DNA from: a virus
DNA length: 27,529 nt
Strand: one strand, 5' to 3'
IMG/VR virus record: IMGVR_UViG_3300002514_008869
Coordinates: 17,518 to 45,046 of that record
In this document: piece by piece, positions 1-7,224 of the stretch
How the letters are laid out: each line of letters begins with the position of its first letter
Numbering within the stretch: the stretch's first letter is position 1
Notes under the pieces: model-generated
What the model was told of the DNA's origin: nothing
The model's input: the letters and a program-made list of their open reading frames with translations, nothing else
Database searches by the model: none
Made by a program: the position numbers and the translations under genes

Positions 1-282
1 ACAAGATTCTTTTGGACGCGCGACGAAGCAGTGGCTTTGATTTTTGAATGTCTCGCCACAGCCACATGTTCTGCGCCGTATGTGCCCGACATGAAATCTA
101 TGGACATTAAGAGCCTTTTAGGAGCCATGGCCGAAAAGTATTTACCTGCCGGCGAAACATTAAAGATTAAAACTATTGGTCTACAGCCCGGCGAAAATCT
201 TCATGAAAAGATTTTAGCTGATGGCAAATATTCAAACGAAGTAGAGCGCTTCACCATTCCTGAAATATTGGAGAAAATCTAA
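1..282 (+). CDS. C-terminal end of UDP-GlcNAc 4,6-dehydratase-like (PseB/CapD family) protein, 5' partial
   Basis: The frame is open from base 1, so this is the last 93 residues of a longer gene and the GTG at 31 is not its start. The visible part begins with TRFFWTRDEAVAL and carries VPDMKSMDIKSLL and IGLQPGENLHEKIL, which match the tail of FlaA1/PseB/CapD-type nucleotide-sugar dehydratases (family pattern TRFW..., PKI.SM.I.DL, GIRPGEKLHE). These enzymes convert UDP-GlcNAc to a 4-keto-6-deoxy sugar in the cytoplasm. The catalytic and NAD-binding part lies upstream of the window, so activity and exact substrate cannot be judged. It is followed after 7 nt by a glycosyltransferase gene, consistent with a glycan operon entering from the left. 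Confidence 0.8.
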   Translation, partial: TRFFWTRDEAVALIFECLATATCSAPYVPDMKSMDIKSLLGAMAEKYLPAGETLKIKTIGLQPGENLHEKILADGKYSNEVERFTIPEILEKI

Positions 283-289
283 AAATCCG

Positions 290-2074
290 ATGGACACACC
301 AGCTATATACATCCCTTGTTGCGACGCCTCCCTTCCTATTGTTAAAATAAGCTCTTATTTATATAATAAATTTTGGCCAAAGGCCCAAGTCCATTTTTTA
401 GGATTTGCCGCACCCGAGTTCGATTTTTACAATGAAAACCACACCTTCCACTCTTTAGCCCCCGAACAAGTCGGAGGCGCCTCGTCGTGGACTCGTTACA
501 TCCACGACTTTATGAAAGATATACCAGAGGACTTTGTAATATTTTCTTTGGATGATTATTTGCTCTGCGGGGCACCAGATCTGGAAATGATACAGACAGC
601 GTTAGGGTTGATGCACAGAACTTCTAAAATCGGCCGCTTTGACCTTACATTTGATACACAAATTGAGGGCAATATTGCCCCCATGGGCCAAGTTAATAAT
701 TTTATGGTAGTTCATAAAAAGCCAGATGCGCCCTATCGTATTTCTACGCAACCCGCGGTTTGGAATCGCGAATTTCTTCTTAAATTCCTGGATAATGATT
801 GGAGCCCGTGGGACTTCGAAATTAAAGGTTCCCAAAAAGCTAGTATCGAAAAGATGCCCAACCAGACGGTGGCTTTTTACGATAGAGACCTGTGCCAATA
901 TCCTCTGCGCACCACAGCAAAAGGCGCCGTATCGCGCTTTAACCCCGACAAATATAATGTATTGGGACTGCAACCGGAAACGATCAAGGAGCTTGTAAAA
1001 GAAGGGTTCCTTGAGGAGAGAGATTTAATTTGGGGTCAACATGCGAACAATCCCCCGAGGTTTTTTGAAAAAGAGGGTTATGAATTTCACCCCTCCTTTC
1101 TAGATTTTCACCCTACCTCCCCTACACATTTTGAGGAATATAATTGTATATACGACGATCCCGAATCACCGTTGCTGACTGTTAATCTTTTTGACAACAA
1201 CTTTATCCACACCCAGGATCATCCGGATTTCGGCTATATAACGACACAAGGCGAAAAAGCACCACGCGGCAAAAAATTGCGCTATGTCGAGGGCAAGAGA
1301 TACTTTCACGAATATTCAGGCATTACTATTTTTACGGATCGATTCTTGAGGCCCGGGGTTATTAAAGCGGTTAATTCCCCCATCAAGATAGGCTGGATTA
1401 TGGAGCCTCCCGTTGTCCATCAATGGGCTTTTGACGCAGTGCCCGAAGTGCTACCAGAACTAGATTATTTATTCTCTTTCAGCCAAGAACTCGCGGACAA
1501 ATATGAAAAATGCCATCTCTTCCCGTTTTGTTTTTTACGCGTACACCATGATGACTGGGGAGTCCATGAAAAAAGCAAGCTCGTTTCAATGGTTGCGAGC
1601 GAGAAAAAATGGGCTCCTGGCCACATTTTAAGACATCGCGTGGCAGATGAGTTGGCTGAAAAGCACAATATTGAGCTATGGGGCGGCGGGTTTAAACGCT
1701 TTCCACAGCACGGCAAGATATTGGCCCTAAAAGATCACATGTTTAGCATTATAATCCAGAATTGCCAATTGGATACTTTTTTCACGGACTTTATCGATCC
1801 TTTAATTACAGGCACCATCCCTATTTTTTGGGGAACTCGTGAAGTTGGTAAATATTTTGATGAAAACGGGGTTATCTTTTTTGACACTTATGAAGAGTTG
1901 GATGAAATCTTATCGAATTTGACTGAAGAAGATTATTATTCGCGTCTAGAATCAGTGAAGAAGAACTTTGAACTCGCCAAGAATTATTGGAGAGCCGATG
2001 ACCAACTAGCTGATTTGATTCACAAGGTTGTTGATTTTGACAAATTAAATCCACAAGCAAGGGGAGTAAAATGA
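290..2074 (+). CDS. Two-domain glycosyltransferase: N-terminal GT-A-like domain plus C-terminal GT10 (fucosyltransferase)-like domain
   Basis: 594 residues, starting at an ATG 7 nt after the previous stop with only a weak ribosome-binding site. The N-terminal ~240 residues look like a small GT-A glycosyltransferase, with an acidic SLDDYLL motif near residues 86-92 where metal and sugar nucleotide would bind. The C-terminal ~250 residues end in a GT10 (alpha-1,3-fucosyltransferase) signature at about residues 484-515: FSIIIQNC, a TDFIDPL stretch and ITGTIPIFWG. The usual GT10 pattern is F.FENS...YxTEKL.DAL..GTIPIYWG, so the nucleotide-binding Glu and the E-K pair are changed (QN and TDF). It probably adds one or two sugars made by the neighbouring genes to an acceptor glycan. 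GDP-linked donors would fit the GMD-type enzyme at 14422. The acceptor is unknown. The stop overlaps the next start by 4 nt. Confidence 0.75.
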   Translation: MDTPAIYIPCCDASLPIVKISSYLYNKFWPKAQVHFLGFAAPEFDFYNENHTFHSLAPEQVGGASSWTRYIHDFMKDIPEDFVIFSLDDYLLCGAPDLEMIQTALGLMHRTSKIGRFDLTFDTQIEGNIAPMGQVNNFMVVHKKPDAPYRISTQPAVWNREFLLKFLDNDWSPWDFEIKGSQKASIEKMPNQTVAFYDRDLCQYPLRTTAKGAVSRFNPDKYNVLGLQPETIKELVKEGFLEERDLIWGQHANNPPRFFEKEGYEFHPSFLDFHPTSPTHFEEYNCIYDDPESPLLTVNLFDNNFIHTQDHPDFGYITTQGEKAPRGKKLRYVEGKRYFHEYSGITIFTDRFLRPGVIKAVNSPIKIGWIMEPPVVHQWAFDAVPEVLPELDYLFSFSQELADKYEKCHLFPFCFLRVHHDDWGVHEKSKLVSMVASEKKWAPGHILRHRVADELAEKHNIELWGGGFKRFPQHGKILALKDHMFSIIIQNCQLDTFFTDFIDPLITGTIPIFWGTREVGKYFDENGVIFFDTYEELDEILSNLTEEDYYSRLESVKKNFELAKNYWRADDQLADLIHKVVDFDKLNPQARGVK

Positions 2075-2856
2075 CACAATTAAAATTTGACGGCGAGTGG
2101 CATGCCGGGATCGTAGCTAACCTGGAGGATGCATTCTTGCAAGAATGTGTTAATATTTGCCATGATAAACAAAAGCTTTTGAATTTCAAAAGAAATAATA
2201 TTTTTTGCAAAGTTATTGGGAATGATATCCGGCACAAGAATATCGCGGATGTATGGTACAATTTCCTTAAAGACACAGAACTAATGGAGAGCATCGACAA
2301 ATATAAAAACAATGACGCCGTCGGCAACCCATTGTTTTATCACTATGAAAAAACTGGAATGATTAGTCCCGGCACTTTATGCTTCTTGTCGGTTCTTCAG
2401 GACATCAAGACTCGATTGGTCGACCCTCACGGCAAAAGCGTTTGCGAGATTGGGAGTGGATATGGCGGCCAAGCCAATATTATTTTGAAATATGGGGTTA
2501 AATCCATGGACTTGATTGATCGCGCGCAAACCTTGGGGTTGGCTAAAAAATATTTAAGCCTGTACAAGCATCCCAATGTATCTCTCCATGATACCGAGTC
2601 CATCGAGCTTAAAGAATACGATCTTGTTGTTTCTAACTGGTGCTTGTCTGAGTTGGATCGCAAAGGAATAAAATTTTATATCGATAATGTAATTAAAACT
2701 TGCAATTATGGCTATTTTTTGATAAACTTTAGAGACGAGAACAAACAGCAGTGGATGATCGACGAGTTAAATAAAATATTTTCCAATGTGGTCCTGGAGG
2801 AGGAGAACCCTCCCACCAATGAAATAAAAAATTATGTGCTGCTTTGTTCCAAGTAA
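2071..2856 (+). CDS. SAM-dependent methyltransferase, putative sugar O-methyltransferase
   Basis: 261 residues, translationally coupled to the glycosyltransferase through an ATGA overlap. A class I methyltransferase motif I is clear at residues 124-133 (VCEIGSGYGG). An acidic position follows at MDLIDR and a motif IV-like stretch at YDLVVSNWCLSEL. The roughly 100 residues before motif I and the overall layout resemble the putative sugar O-methyltransferases of LPS and capsule loci. It would methylate a hydroxyl on a nucleotide sugar or on the growing glycan in the cytoplasm. The position methylated cannot be deduced. Fold assignment is firm; the sugar substrate is inferred from context. Confidence 0.75.
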   Translation: MTQLKFDGEWHAGIVANLEDAFLQECVNICHDKQKLLNFKRNNIFCKVIGNDIRHKNIADVWYNFLKDTELMESIDKYKNNDAVGNPLFYHYEKTGMISPGTLCFLSVLQDIKTRLVDPHGKSVCEIGSGYGGQANIILKYGVKSMDLIDRAQTLGLAKKYLSLYKHPNVSLHDTESIELKEYDLVVSNWCLSELDRKGIKFYIDNVIKTCNYGYFLINFRDENKQQWMIDELNKIFSNVVLEEENPPTNEIKNYVLLCSK

Positions 2857-2874
2857 CCAAATAAGAGGCAAGAA

Positions 2875-3291
2875 ATGAGCAGCGCAGAAAGAAAGTACCT
2901 TCCCACCTTATCAGAGTTAATTGACAGACTCTCCATAGCCCAACTTAAAGAAGTTTTCATACCGGAACACAAAGAAGAATATGCGGAAGAGATAGCCGCT
3001 ATTCTGCACGATATCAATTTAATTTTAACCAGTAAAGATGCTATACTGAACGCAGAAGTGTTACGGGCTGTGGTTGTATTATCGCAAATGAATCTGCATA
3101 TATGGCACAACGAATCCAACTATCGGAAAGGAATCAAGGACGGCAACGATCTTGAACTTACCCATGGTTTAAATGGGATCCGAAACACAGCTAAAAATCG
3201 CATACAAGAGGTAGTTGGCGGCCGAAAGGATTATAAAATTGATTGCTTGGCCGCAGAGTTTAAAGATTGGAAAATCAGTTGGAAAAAATAA
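2875..3291 (+). CDS. Hypothetical protein of glycan loci (weak DUF4254-like resemblance)
   Basis: 138 residues, start chosen at an ATG preceded by AGAGGCA. The protein is mostly helical and charged. It has an N-terminal TLSELIDRLSIAQLKEVF segment and a central MNLHIWHNESNYRKG stretch. The L..RLSI..L...WHxE pattern faintly recalls DUF4254 proteins, which occur in polysaccharide gene clusters, but I cannot confirm membership. No signal peptide or membrane segment is visible. It overlaps the following RmlC-like gene by up to 25 nt. Its role is unknown; a structural or chaperone role for a neighbouring enzyme is only a guess. Confidence 0.6.
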   Translation: MSSAERKYLPTLSELIDRLSIAQLKEVFIPEHKEEYAEEIAAILHDINLILTSKDAILNAEVLRAVVVLSQMNLHIWHNESNYRKGIKDGNDLELTHGLNGIRNTAKNRIQEVVGGRKDYKIDCLAAEFKDWKISWKK

Positions 3292-3779
3292 AAGATGTAC
3301 AGGTGTACACCCCGGATATATATACTGATTACCGCGGCGACCTTTGGACTTTATGGCACAAAGACACAAACAATTTTAATTTAGAGTTCAATCATGATAA
3401 AGTATCGACATCGCGGAAAAACGTTCTCCGGGGGATTCATGGGGATTTTAAGTCCTGGAAATTGGTAACCTGCTTATATGGAGAGCTTTATTTCGTCGTT
3501 GCCGACAACCGGCCCAACTCGGACACGTTTCGACAATGGGATTGGATTGTATTAGATGATCGCACTCGCAAACAGGTTTTAATACCTCCCGGCGTGGGCA
3601 ACGGCTTTGTGGTTTTAAGCGAACAATCCGTCTTTCACTATAAATGGGCATATCCGGGCGATTACCCGGACGTGTCAGAACAATTTACGTTATCGTGGGA
3701 CAACCCCACACTTAGAATTAATTGGCCTATTGAGAATCCAATCTTACAGGTCAGAGACAAAAGAGGAATTAAAATATGA
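3267..3779 (+). CDS. RmlC-like dTDP-4-dehydrorhamnose 3,5-epimerase family protein (copy 1)
   Basis: A cupin-fold sugar epimerase of up to 170 residues. Family hallmarks are DYRGDLWTLW, VLRGIHGDFKSWKLV (the active-site His of RmlC lies in RGxH, with a following Lys), GELYFVVADNR, VLIPPGVGNGF, FHYKW (candidate catalytic Tyr) and INWPIENPIL. RmlC enzymes epimerise C3 and/or C5 of a nucleotide-linked 4-keto-6-deoxy sugar. No RmlA/RmlB/RmlD genes are present, so the substrate is probably not dTDP-rhamnose but a 4-keto intermediate of this locus. There is no in-frame ATG at the 5' end. The frame begins at a TTG at 3267; a second TTG at 3279 aligns better with the N-terminus of the paralog at 8568. 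Followed by an ATGA junction. By eye it is about two-thirds identical to the 8568 copy. Confidence 0.85.
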   Translation: MENQLEKIKDVQVYTPDIYTDYRGDLWTLWHKDTNNFNLEFNHDKVSTSRKNVLRGIHGDFKSWKLVTCLYGELYFVVADNRPNSDTFRQWDWIVLDDRTRKQVLIPPGVGNGFVVLSEQSVFHYKWAYPGDYPDVSEQFTLSWDNPTLRINWPIENPILQVRDKRGIKI

Positions 3780-4315
3780 AAAAAGCACTTATCCTTACTC
3801 ATGCCGGTTTTCAAGACCACGAGTTAATATACCCTTATCACAGCTTAAAGGAAAACAACTTTGAGGTTACAATTGTAGCCAATCAGTTGGGAAGATTCTA
3901 TGGAATTTTAGGATGTCACATGGTTGGTGACGTATTGACGTCTGATTTTAATGATTCCGAGACTAGAGAAAAGTACCTGCAATATGATCTATTGATAGTC
4001 CCAGGAGGCGTTAAGGCTTTGGAAAAATTAAGATTAGAGGAGGGGGTAGTTGAATTTGTACGCGAGTGGAATGCGTTAGACAAAACTATTTTCTCTCTAT
4101 GCAATGGCGCCCAATTATTGATTACGGCAGATGTTCTTAGAGGCAAAACAGTGTCGGGTTATTATGCCATTGAAGCTGACATCAACAACGCTGGGGCAAC
4201 TTATCATAGAGGCCCGGTTGTTGTTGATAGCAATATAGTTTCCTCCCCTCATTATGACTTTATGGGCGAGTGGATGAGAACTGGATATGAAGTTTTAGAG
4301 AAAAGAGGGAAATGA
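3776..4315 (+). CDS. DJ-1/PfpI family protein with Cys-Asn instead of Cys-His
   Basis: 179 residues, overlapping the previous stop by 4 nt, with AGAGGA just upstream. The DJ-1/PfpI (class I glutamine amidotransferase-like) fold is indicated by an ALILTHAGFQDHEL start with Glu16, YDLLIVPGG at 70-78, the nucleophile elbow SLCNGAQLLI with Cys109, and the tail INNAGATYHRGPVVVDSNIVSSPH. Most family members have Cys-His (CHG) at the elbow; here the residue after the Cys is Asn110. Family activities include peptidase, deglycase/glyoxalase III and hydratase functions, so a precise reaction cannot be given. Its place between an epimerase and a cupin suggests work on a carbonyl sugar intermediate or removal of reactive by-products. 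That is inference. Confidence 0.8.
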   Translation: MKKALILTHAGFQDHELIYPYHSLKENNFEVTIVANQLGRFYGILGCHMVGDVLTSDFNDSETREKYLQYDLLIVPGGVKALEKLRLEEGVVEFVREWNALDKTIFSLCNGAQLLITADVLRGKTVSGYYAIEADINNAGATYHRGPVVVDSNIVSSPHYDFMGEWMRTGYEVLEKRGK

Positions 4316-5007
4316 GCTATGAAGACACCATAGTTAAGAAGCCCTGGGGCTATGAATACCTGGCCTACGAAAATGAACACGTAGGTCTTTGGTTTTTATA
4401 TATTGCCCACAAGCAAGCGACATCAATGCACTGTCACCCCAACAAAACCACTGGACTGATGGTGCTTGACGGGGATGTGCAGATATCATTTCTCAGTAAT
4501 AAGTTTTTTGTCGAAACTTGCGGGAAAATGATGATTAGAAAAGGCCTTTTTCACTCCACTCAGGCGGTGAGCCAACCAGGCGCATGGGTAATGGAGATCG
4601 AAACACCCGTCGATAAACATGATTTGGTACGTTTCAAAGATTTTTACGGTCGCGAGGGAAAGCCTTATGAGGATAACACTTTCGAAGCGCCCAAAAAAGA
4701 CGACTGCTTATGGCTTGAAGATCCGCCCCCATCACAGACCGTGACTTATGATTTTGCAAATTGCAATATTCATTTAACGAGCGTTGATAGCTCCTCTTAT
4801 TTCGCCGATTTGCCCGACGATACACATGTTACTTTTCTAAGGGGCGGTCTCATCACAGATTACGCAACAACCGTCGCTGGCCCGGGCGACATTGTGTCCG
4901 GAGCAGTTCTTAAGAAGTTGATGACTGTGTTTAAGGACGTGGTCACCGACACCGTCACCATGATTGTGGAGAAAAAGAATGATAGCGGACCTAGCAGCGC
5001 GGTATGA
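4312..5007 (+). CDS. Cupin domain protein, sugar isomerase/epimerase-like
   Basis: 231 residues, ATGA-coupled to the DJ-1-like gene. The N-terminal ~110 residues form a single cupin with KPWGYEYL (as in type II mannose-6-phosphate isomerase cupins), metal-ligand candidates MHCHPNKTTG (His40, His42), GDVQI, and a MIRKGLFHSTQAV second cupin motif. The C-terminal ~90 residues contain a possible degenerate second cupin half (HVTFLRGG, GPGDIVSG). It could be a sugar-phosphate isomerase or a nucleotide-sugar isomerase. Small KPWGYE cupins are common in LPS/capsule loci and their substrates are usually unknown. The last 29 nt overlap the next gene. Confidence 0.7.
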   Translation: MSYEDTIVKKPWGYEYLAYENEHVGLWFLYIAHKQATSMHCHPNKTTGLMVLDGDVQISFLSNKFFVETCGKMMIRKGLFHSTQAVSQPGAWVMEIETPVDKHDLVRFKDFYGREGKPYEDNTFEAPKKDDCLWLEDPPPSQTVTYDFANCNIHLTSVDSSSYFADLPDDTHVTFLRGGLITDYATTVAGPGDIVSGAVLKKLMTVFKDVVTDTVTMIVEKKNDSGPSSAV

Positions 5008-5491
5008 TACTTTTATTTTTGATTTAGATCGCACCGTCTGGGATACAAATTCCAAAACCGGGGAGCCCATATGGGCAAAACAAATGCTCTTACCTTATAC
5101 TATTGAGGGAGAATGGTCGGATACTATTATTGATGATGTTTTCTCCACATGTTCGCTACACGCCGGCATCCGTCCTGTTCTAGAAAAGTTACAGGCTTTG
5201 GGTAAAAACATTGGGTTTCTTTCCCGCGGTGGCATATACGAAGTCGAGTATGAAAAGCAACCGTCGGTCCTCTTGTTAAAGAGGTTTGGAATATACGAAT
5301 TTTTCAATTATAAGAAGATTTTACTTTACAAAACAGACCTAAAGCTGTATAATATAAAAGAAATTGCGGATGTTTGCGGAGAATACGTTTTTTTCGATGA
5401 CAATGAAAAAGATTTGACCGAAGCAGCCTCGATAGGGGGCGTCAAAGCAATAGATCGCAATAGTTTTGACTGCTGGGAGAGCATTCTATGA
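4979..5491 (+). CDS. HAD-superfamily phosphatase (MDP-1/class IIIC-like)
   Basis: 170 residues. The start is placed at the ATG at 4979, which has GGAGA 6-10 nt upstream and lies inside the end of the previous gene; the in-frame ATG at 4964 would only add five residues. HAD motif I is FDLDRTVWD (Asp15 nucleophile, Asp17), motif II is the Ser in GFLSRGG, candidate motif III lysines are in the YKTDLK region, and motif IV is VFFDDNEKD (Asp140, Asp141). The DLDxTxW form is that of MDP-1/FkbH-like magnesium-dependent phosphatases. A role in dephosphorylating a sugar phosphate precursor fits the context. It is distinct from the HAD domain fused to the nucleotidyltransferase at 16180. Confidence 0.8.
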   Translation: MIADLAARYDTFIFDLDRTVWDTNSKTGEPIWAKQMLLPYTIEGEWSDTIIDDVFSTCSLHAGIRPVLEKLQALGKNIGFLSRGGIYEVEYEKQPSVLLLKRFGIYEFFNYKKILLYKTDLKLYNIKEIADVCGEYVFFDDNEKDLTEAASIGGVKAIDRNSFDCWESIL

Positions 5492-6327
5492 GCAGGGATT
5501 TTAGAATAAACGTTTTCAAAAGGGCGTCATTGTGTCGAAATTTTGAACAATATGTATTTAACGGAATTCAGAGTAAAATGTTTAAGTTTCCTATCTACCT
5601 CTCTGCGGGTCAAGAGTATATTTCTGCGACTATAGCCCAGGTGCTACACCAGAAAAAAATTAACCCCAATATCTTTATTCAACACCGCGGCCACTCGACA
5701 TATTTATCTTATGACGCACCGCCTGAAGCGCTTGTAGACGAGTTGCTTGGGCGCTCTACAGGCTGCGCTTACGGGATGGGCGGATCCGCTTCGATTCACT
5801 CCAAAGAAAAAAATATATTTGGTCATGACGGCCTCATGGGCTCTCAAGCCCCAATCGCCGTTGGCCATTGTTACAGTACCCAACACCCCACTATTGTGCA
5901 TTTGGGAGACGCATCTGCCGAAGAAGACTACGTGTTCGGCGCCCTAGGCTGGGCTTCCACCAAAAATCTTCCAATGATCTTTGTGGTGGAGGATAACAAT
6001 CTTTCCATTTTAACCGAAAAGAAGATGCGGCGCAATTGGGAATTGCCCGACGTGGCGAAGGGGTTTAAAATGAAAGGTTTTGACACCAGCGATGATCCGC
6101 TGGAGTTGGCATCTTTCCTGAAAAATCCATTCTCTGATGGCCCTGTTCTGTTGAATGTGAACACGCATAGAAAATTTTGGCATTCGGGTGCGGGAATCGA
6201 CGACGAGAACATTTTTGACAGATATCAGGTAGAAATGGATGATTTAGGCGAAGAGGCCAGCGCGATTGATAAACAAACGAAGCAAAAAGTAGAAGAGATA
6301 TGGCAAAAACAGTTAGAGACACAATAA
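5488..6327 (+). CDS. TPP-dependent dehydrogenase-type E1 component, alpha subunit-like
   Basis: 279 residues, shorter than usual E1-alpha subunits (about 320-370), ATGA-coupled with GGGAG upstream. Family features are QHRGHSTYLSY, ELLGRSTGCAYGMGGSASIH, the region FGHDGLMGSQAPIAVGHCY, and the TPP/Mg motif GDASAEED (residues 140-147) ending in VVEDNN (166-171). The canonical motif is GDG...NN; here the third Gly is Ala142, while Asp141 and the Asn pair are kept. Together with the beta gene that overlaps it by 28 nt it forms a complete E1 heterodimer. No E2 (lipoyl) or E3 gene is present, so a role as acyl-carbanion donor to a keto sugar is likelier than an oxidative 2-oxoacid dehydrogenase. Known precedents for TPP-dependent two-carbon addition to sugars are YerE (yersiniose) and the AviB1/AviB2 pair (avilamycin). 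Confidence 0.85.
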   Translation: MSRDFRINVFKRASLCRNFEQYVFNGIQSKMFKFPIYLSAGQEYISATIAQVLHQKKINPNIFIQHRGHSTYLSYDAPPEALVDELLGRSTGCAYGMGGSASIHSKEKNIFGHDGLMGSQAPIAVGHCYSTQHPTIVHLGDASAEEDYVFGALGWASTKNLPMIFVVEDNNLSILTEKKMRRNWELPDVAKGFKMKGFDTSDDPLELASFLKNPFSDGPVLLNVNTHRKFWHSGAGIDDENIFDRYQVEMDDLGEEASAIDKQTKQKVEEIWQKQLETQ

Positions 6328-7211
6328 AAGAAATAACTCGCACCCACCTTGCGAACGGCAGCCGTTGCTTTGGCCAATGTCTCACAGCCGTCGGCTGGGT
6401 TGGTGGAACCCTTCCTGAACTCTATGAAGAAGATGGCATGGTTGAACTTTCAATGGCAGATGTTGCAGGCGGAGGTATTGTCACCGGTTTAGCGCTAGCT
6501 GGCGAACGACCAATTTATGTCGTTAGATATCAAGGATTCCAATGGTATAATTCGCCCATTATCGCCAATTACGCCATGAAATCACAAGAGATTTGGCAAC
6601 GCCCATGTCCCCTCATGGTTAGAAGTATCGCCATGGAAGGCGGTATCGGCCCGGTGGCCGGCTCTTCCCACCACTCAATTTATCAAAGAATGCCGGGAGT
6701 CAAGATAGCAGCTCCAATGACACCAGAAGAATACAGAAGTGTTTATAACAGTTTCATGAAAGACGACTGTGTTTATTACATCTCAGAACACCGAAAGAGC
6801 TATGACAACACTGAAGAATTACCGAATACGTTTCATGAAGAATCAGACATCACTTTGTTTCCGATATCTATTACTAGGTTTGCTGCAGAAGAAGCCTGCA
6901 GATCTTTAGAGTCAGAGGGTTATAGGGTAAATGTGGATCATATTTTGTGGATCAAGCCCTTTAACTTGAGTGAAGAGTCTTTGACAGCATTAAAATCTTC
7001 TAAATTTGGAGGAATTGTATTAGATGATGACTATGAGGAAGGTGCTGCTAGCAGCATAGCACATCGCATCATGCTGAAATCTAATAAACCGATTCACACA
7101 ATGGCACTGAAACATCGAACAGCCGGCTTTCATCCGAGAGTAGATAACTTGCCACCTTCTGCGTCGGAGATAGTAAAGAAAGTAAGGGAATGCTGCTCGT
7201 CGACACAATAA
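6300..7211 (+). CDS. TPP-dependent E1 component, beta subunit-like (transketolase pyrimidine-binding + C-terminal domain)
   Basis: 303 residues, start inside the end of the alpha gene with AGAAGAG upstream. The pyrimidine-binding domain shows GIVTGLALAGERPIYVVRYQ, the stretch YAMKSQEIWQ, MVRSIAMEGGIGPVAGSSHH and MPGVKIAAPMTPEEYRSV. The transketolase C-terminal domain shows YRVNVDHILWIKPF and GGIVLDDDYEEG. In pyruvate dehydrogenase E1-beta the residue that activates TPP is the Glu of the SE-A/M-G segment before GI.VG. An ungapped alignment on the AGxRPI anchor puts Asp54 here (SMADVAGG), not Glu. With the alpha subunit this should form an alpha2beta2 TPP enzyme acting in the cytoplasm, possibly joining a C2 unit from pyruvate to a 4-keto sugar. 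The second half of the gene becomes visibly AT-rich from about 6850. Confidence 0.85.
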   Translation: MAKTVRDTIKEITRTHLANGSRCFGQCLTAVGWVGGTLPELYEEDGMVELSMADVAGGGIVTGLALAGERPIYVVRYQGFQWYNSPIIANYAMKSQEIWQRPCPLMVRSIAMEGGIGPVAGSSHHSIYQRMPGVKIAAPMTPEEYRSVYNSFMKDDCVYYISEHRKSYDNTEELPNTFHEESDITLFPISITRFAAEEACRSLESEGYRVNVDHILWIKPFNLSEESLTALKSSKFGGIVLDDDYEEGAASSIAHRIMLKSNKPIHTMALKHRTAGFHPRVDNLPPSASEIVKKVRECCSSTQ

Positions 7212-7224
7212 AGAGGAAATAAAA

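Noticed and set aside
31-282. A separate 83-residue gene starting at GTG 31
   Set aside because: The frame is open to base 1 and upstream residues (TRFFWTRDEA) fit the same dehydratase family, so it is the tail of a longer gene.
1872-2327. Minus-strand 151-codon open frame
   Set aside because: It crosses the junction of two well-supported plus-strand genes and its translation is low-complexity Ser/Leu-rich without motifs.
5488-7211. Host-like pyruvate dehydrogenase for energy metabolism
   Set aside because: No E2 or E3 gene, shortened alpha subunit, altered TPP-site residues and sugar-gene neighbours make this less likely, though not excluded.
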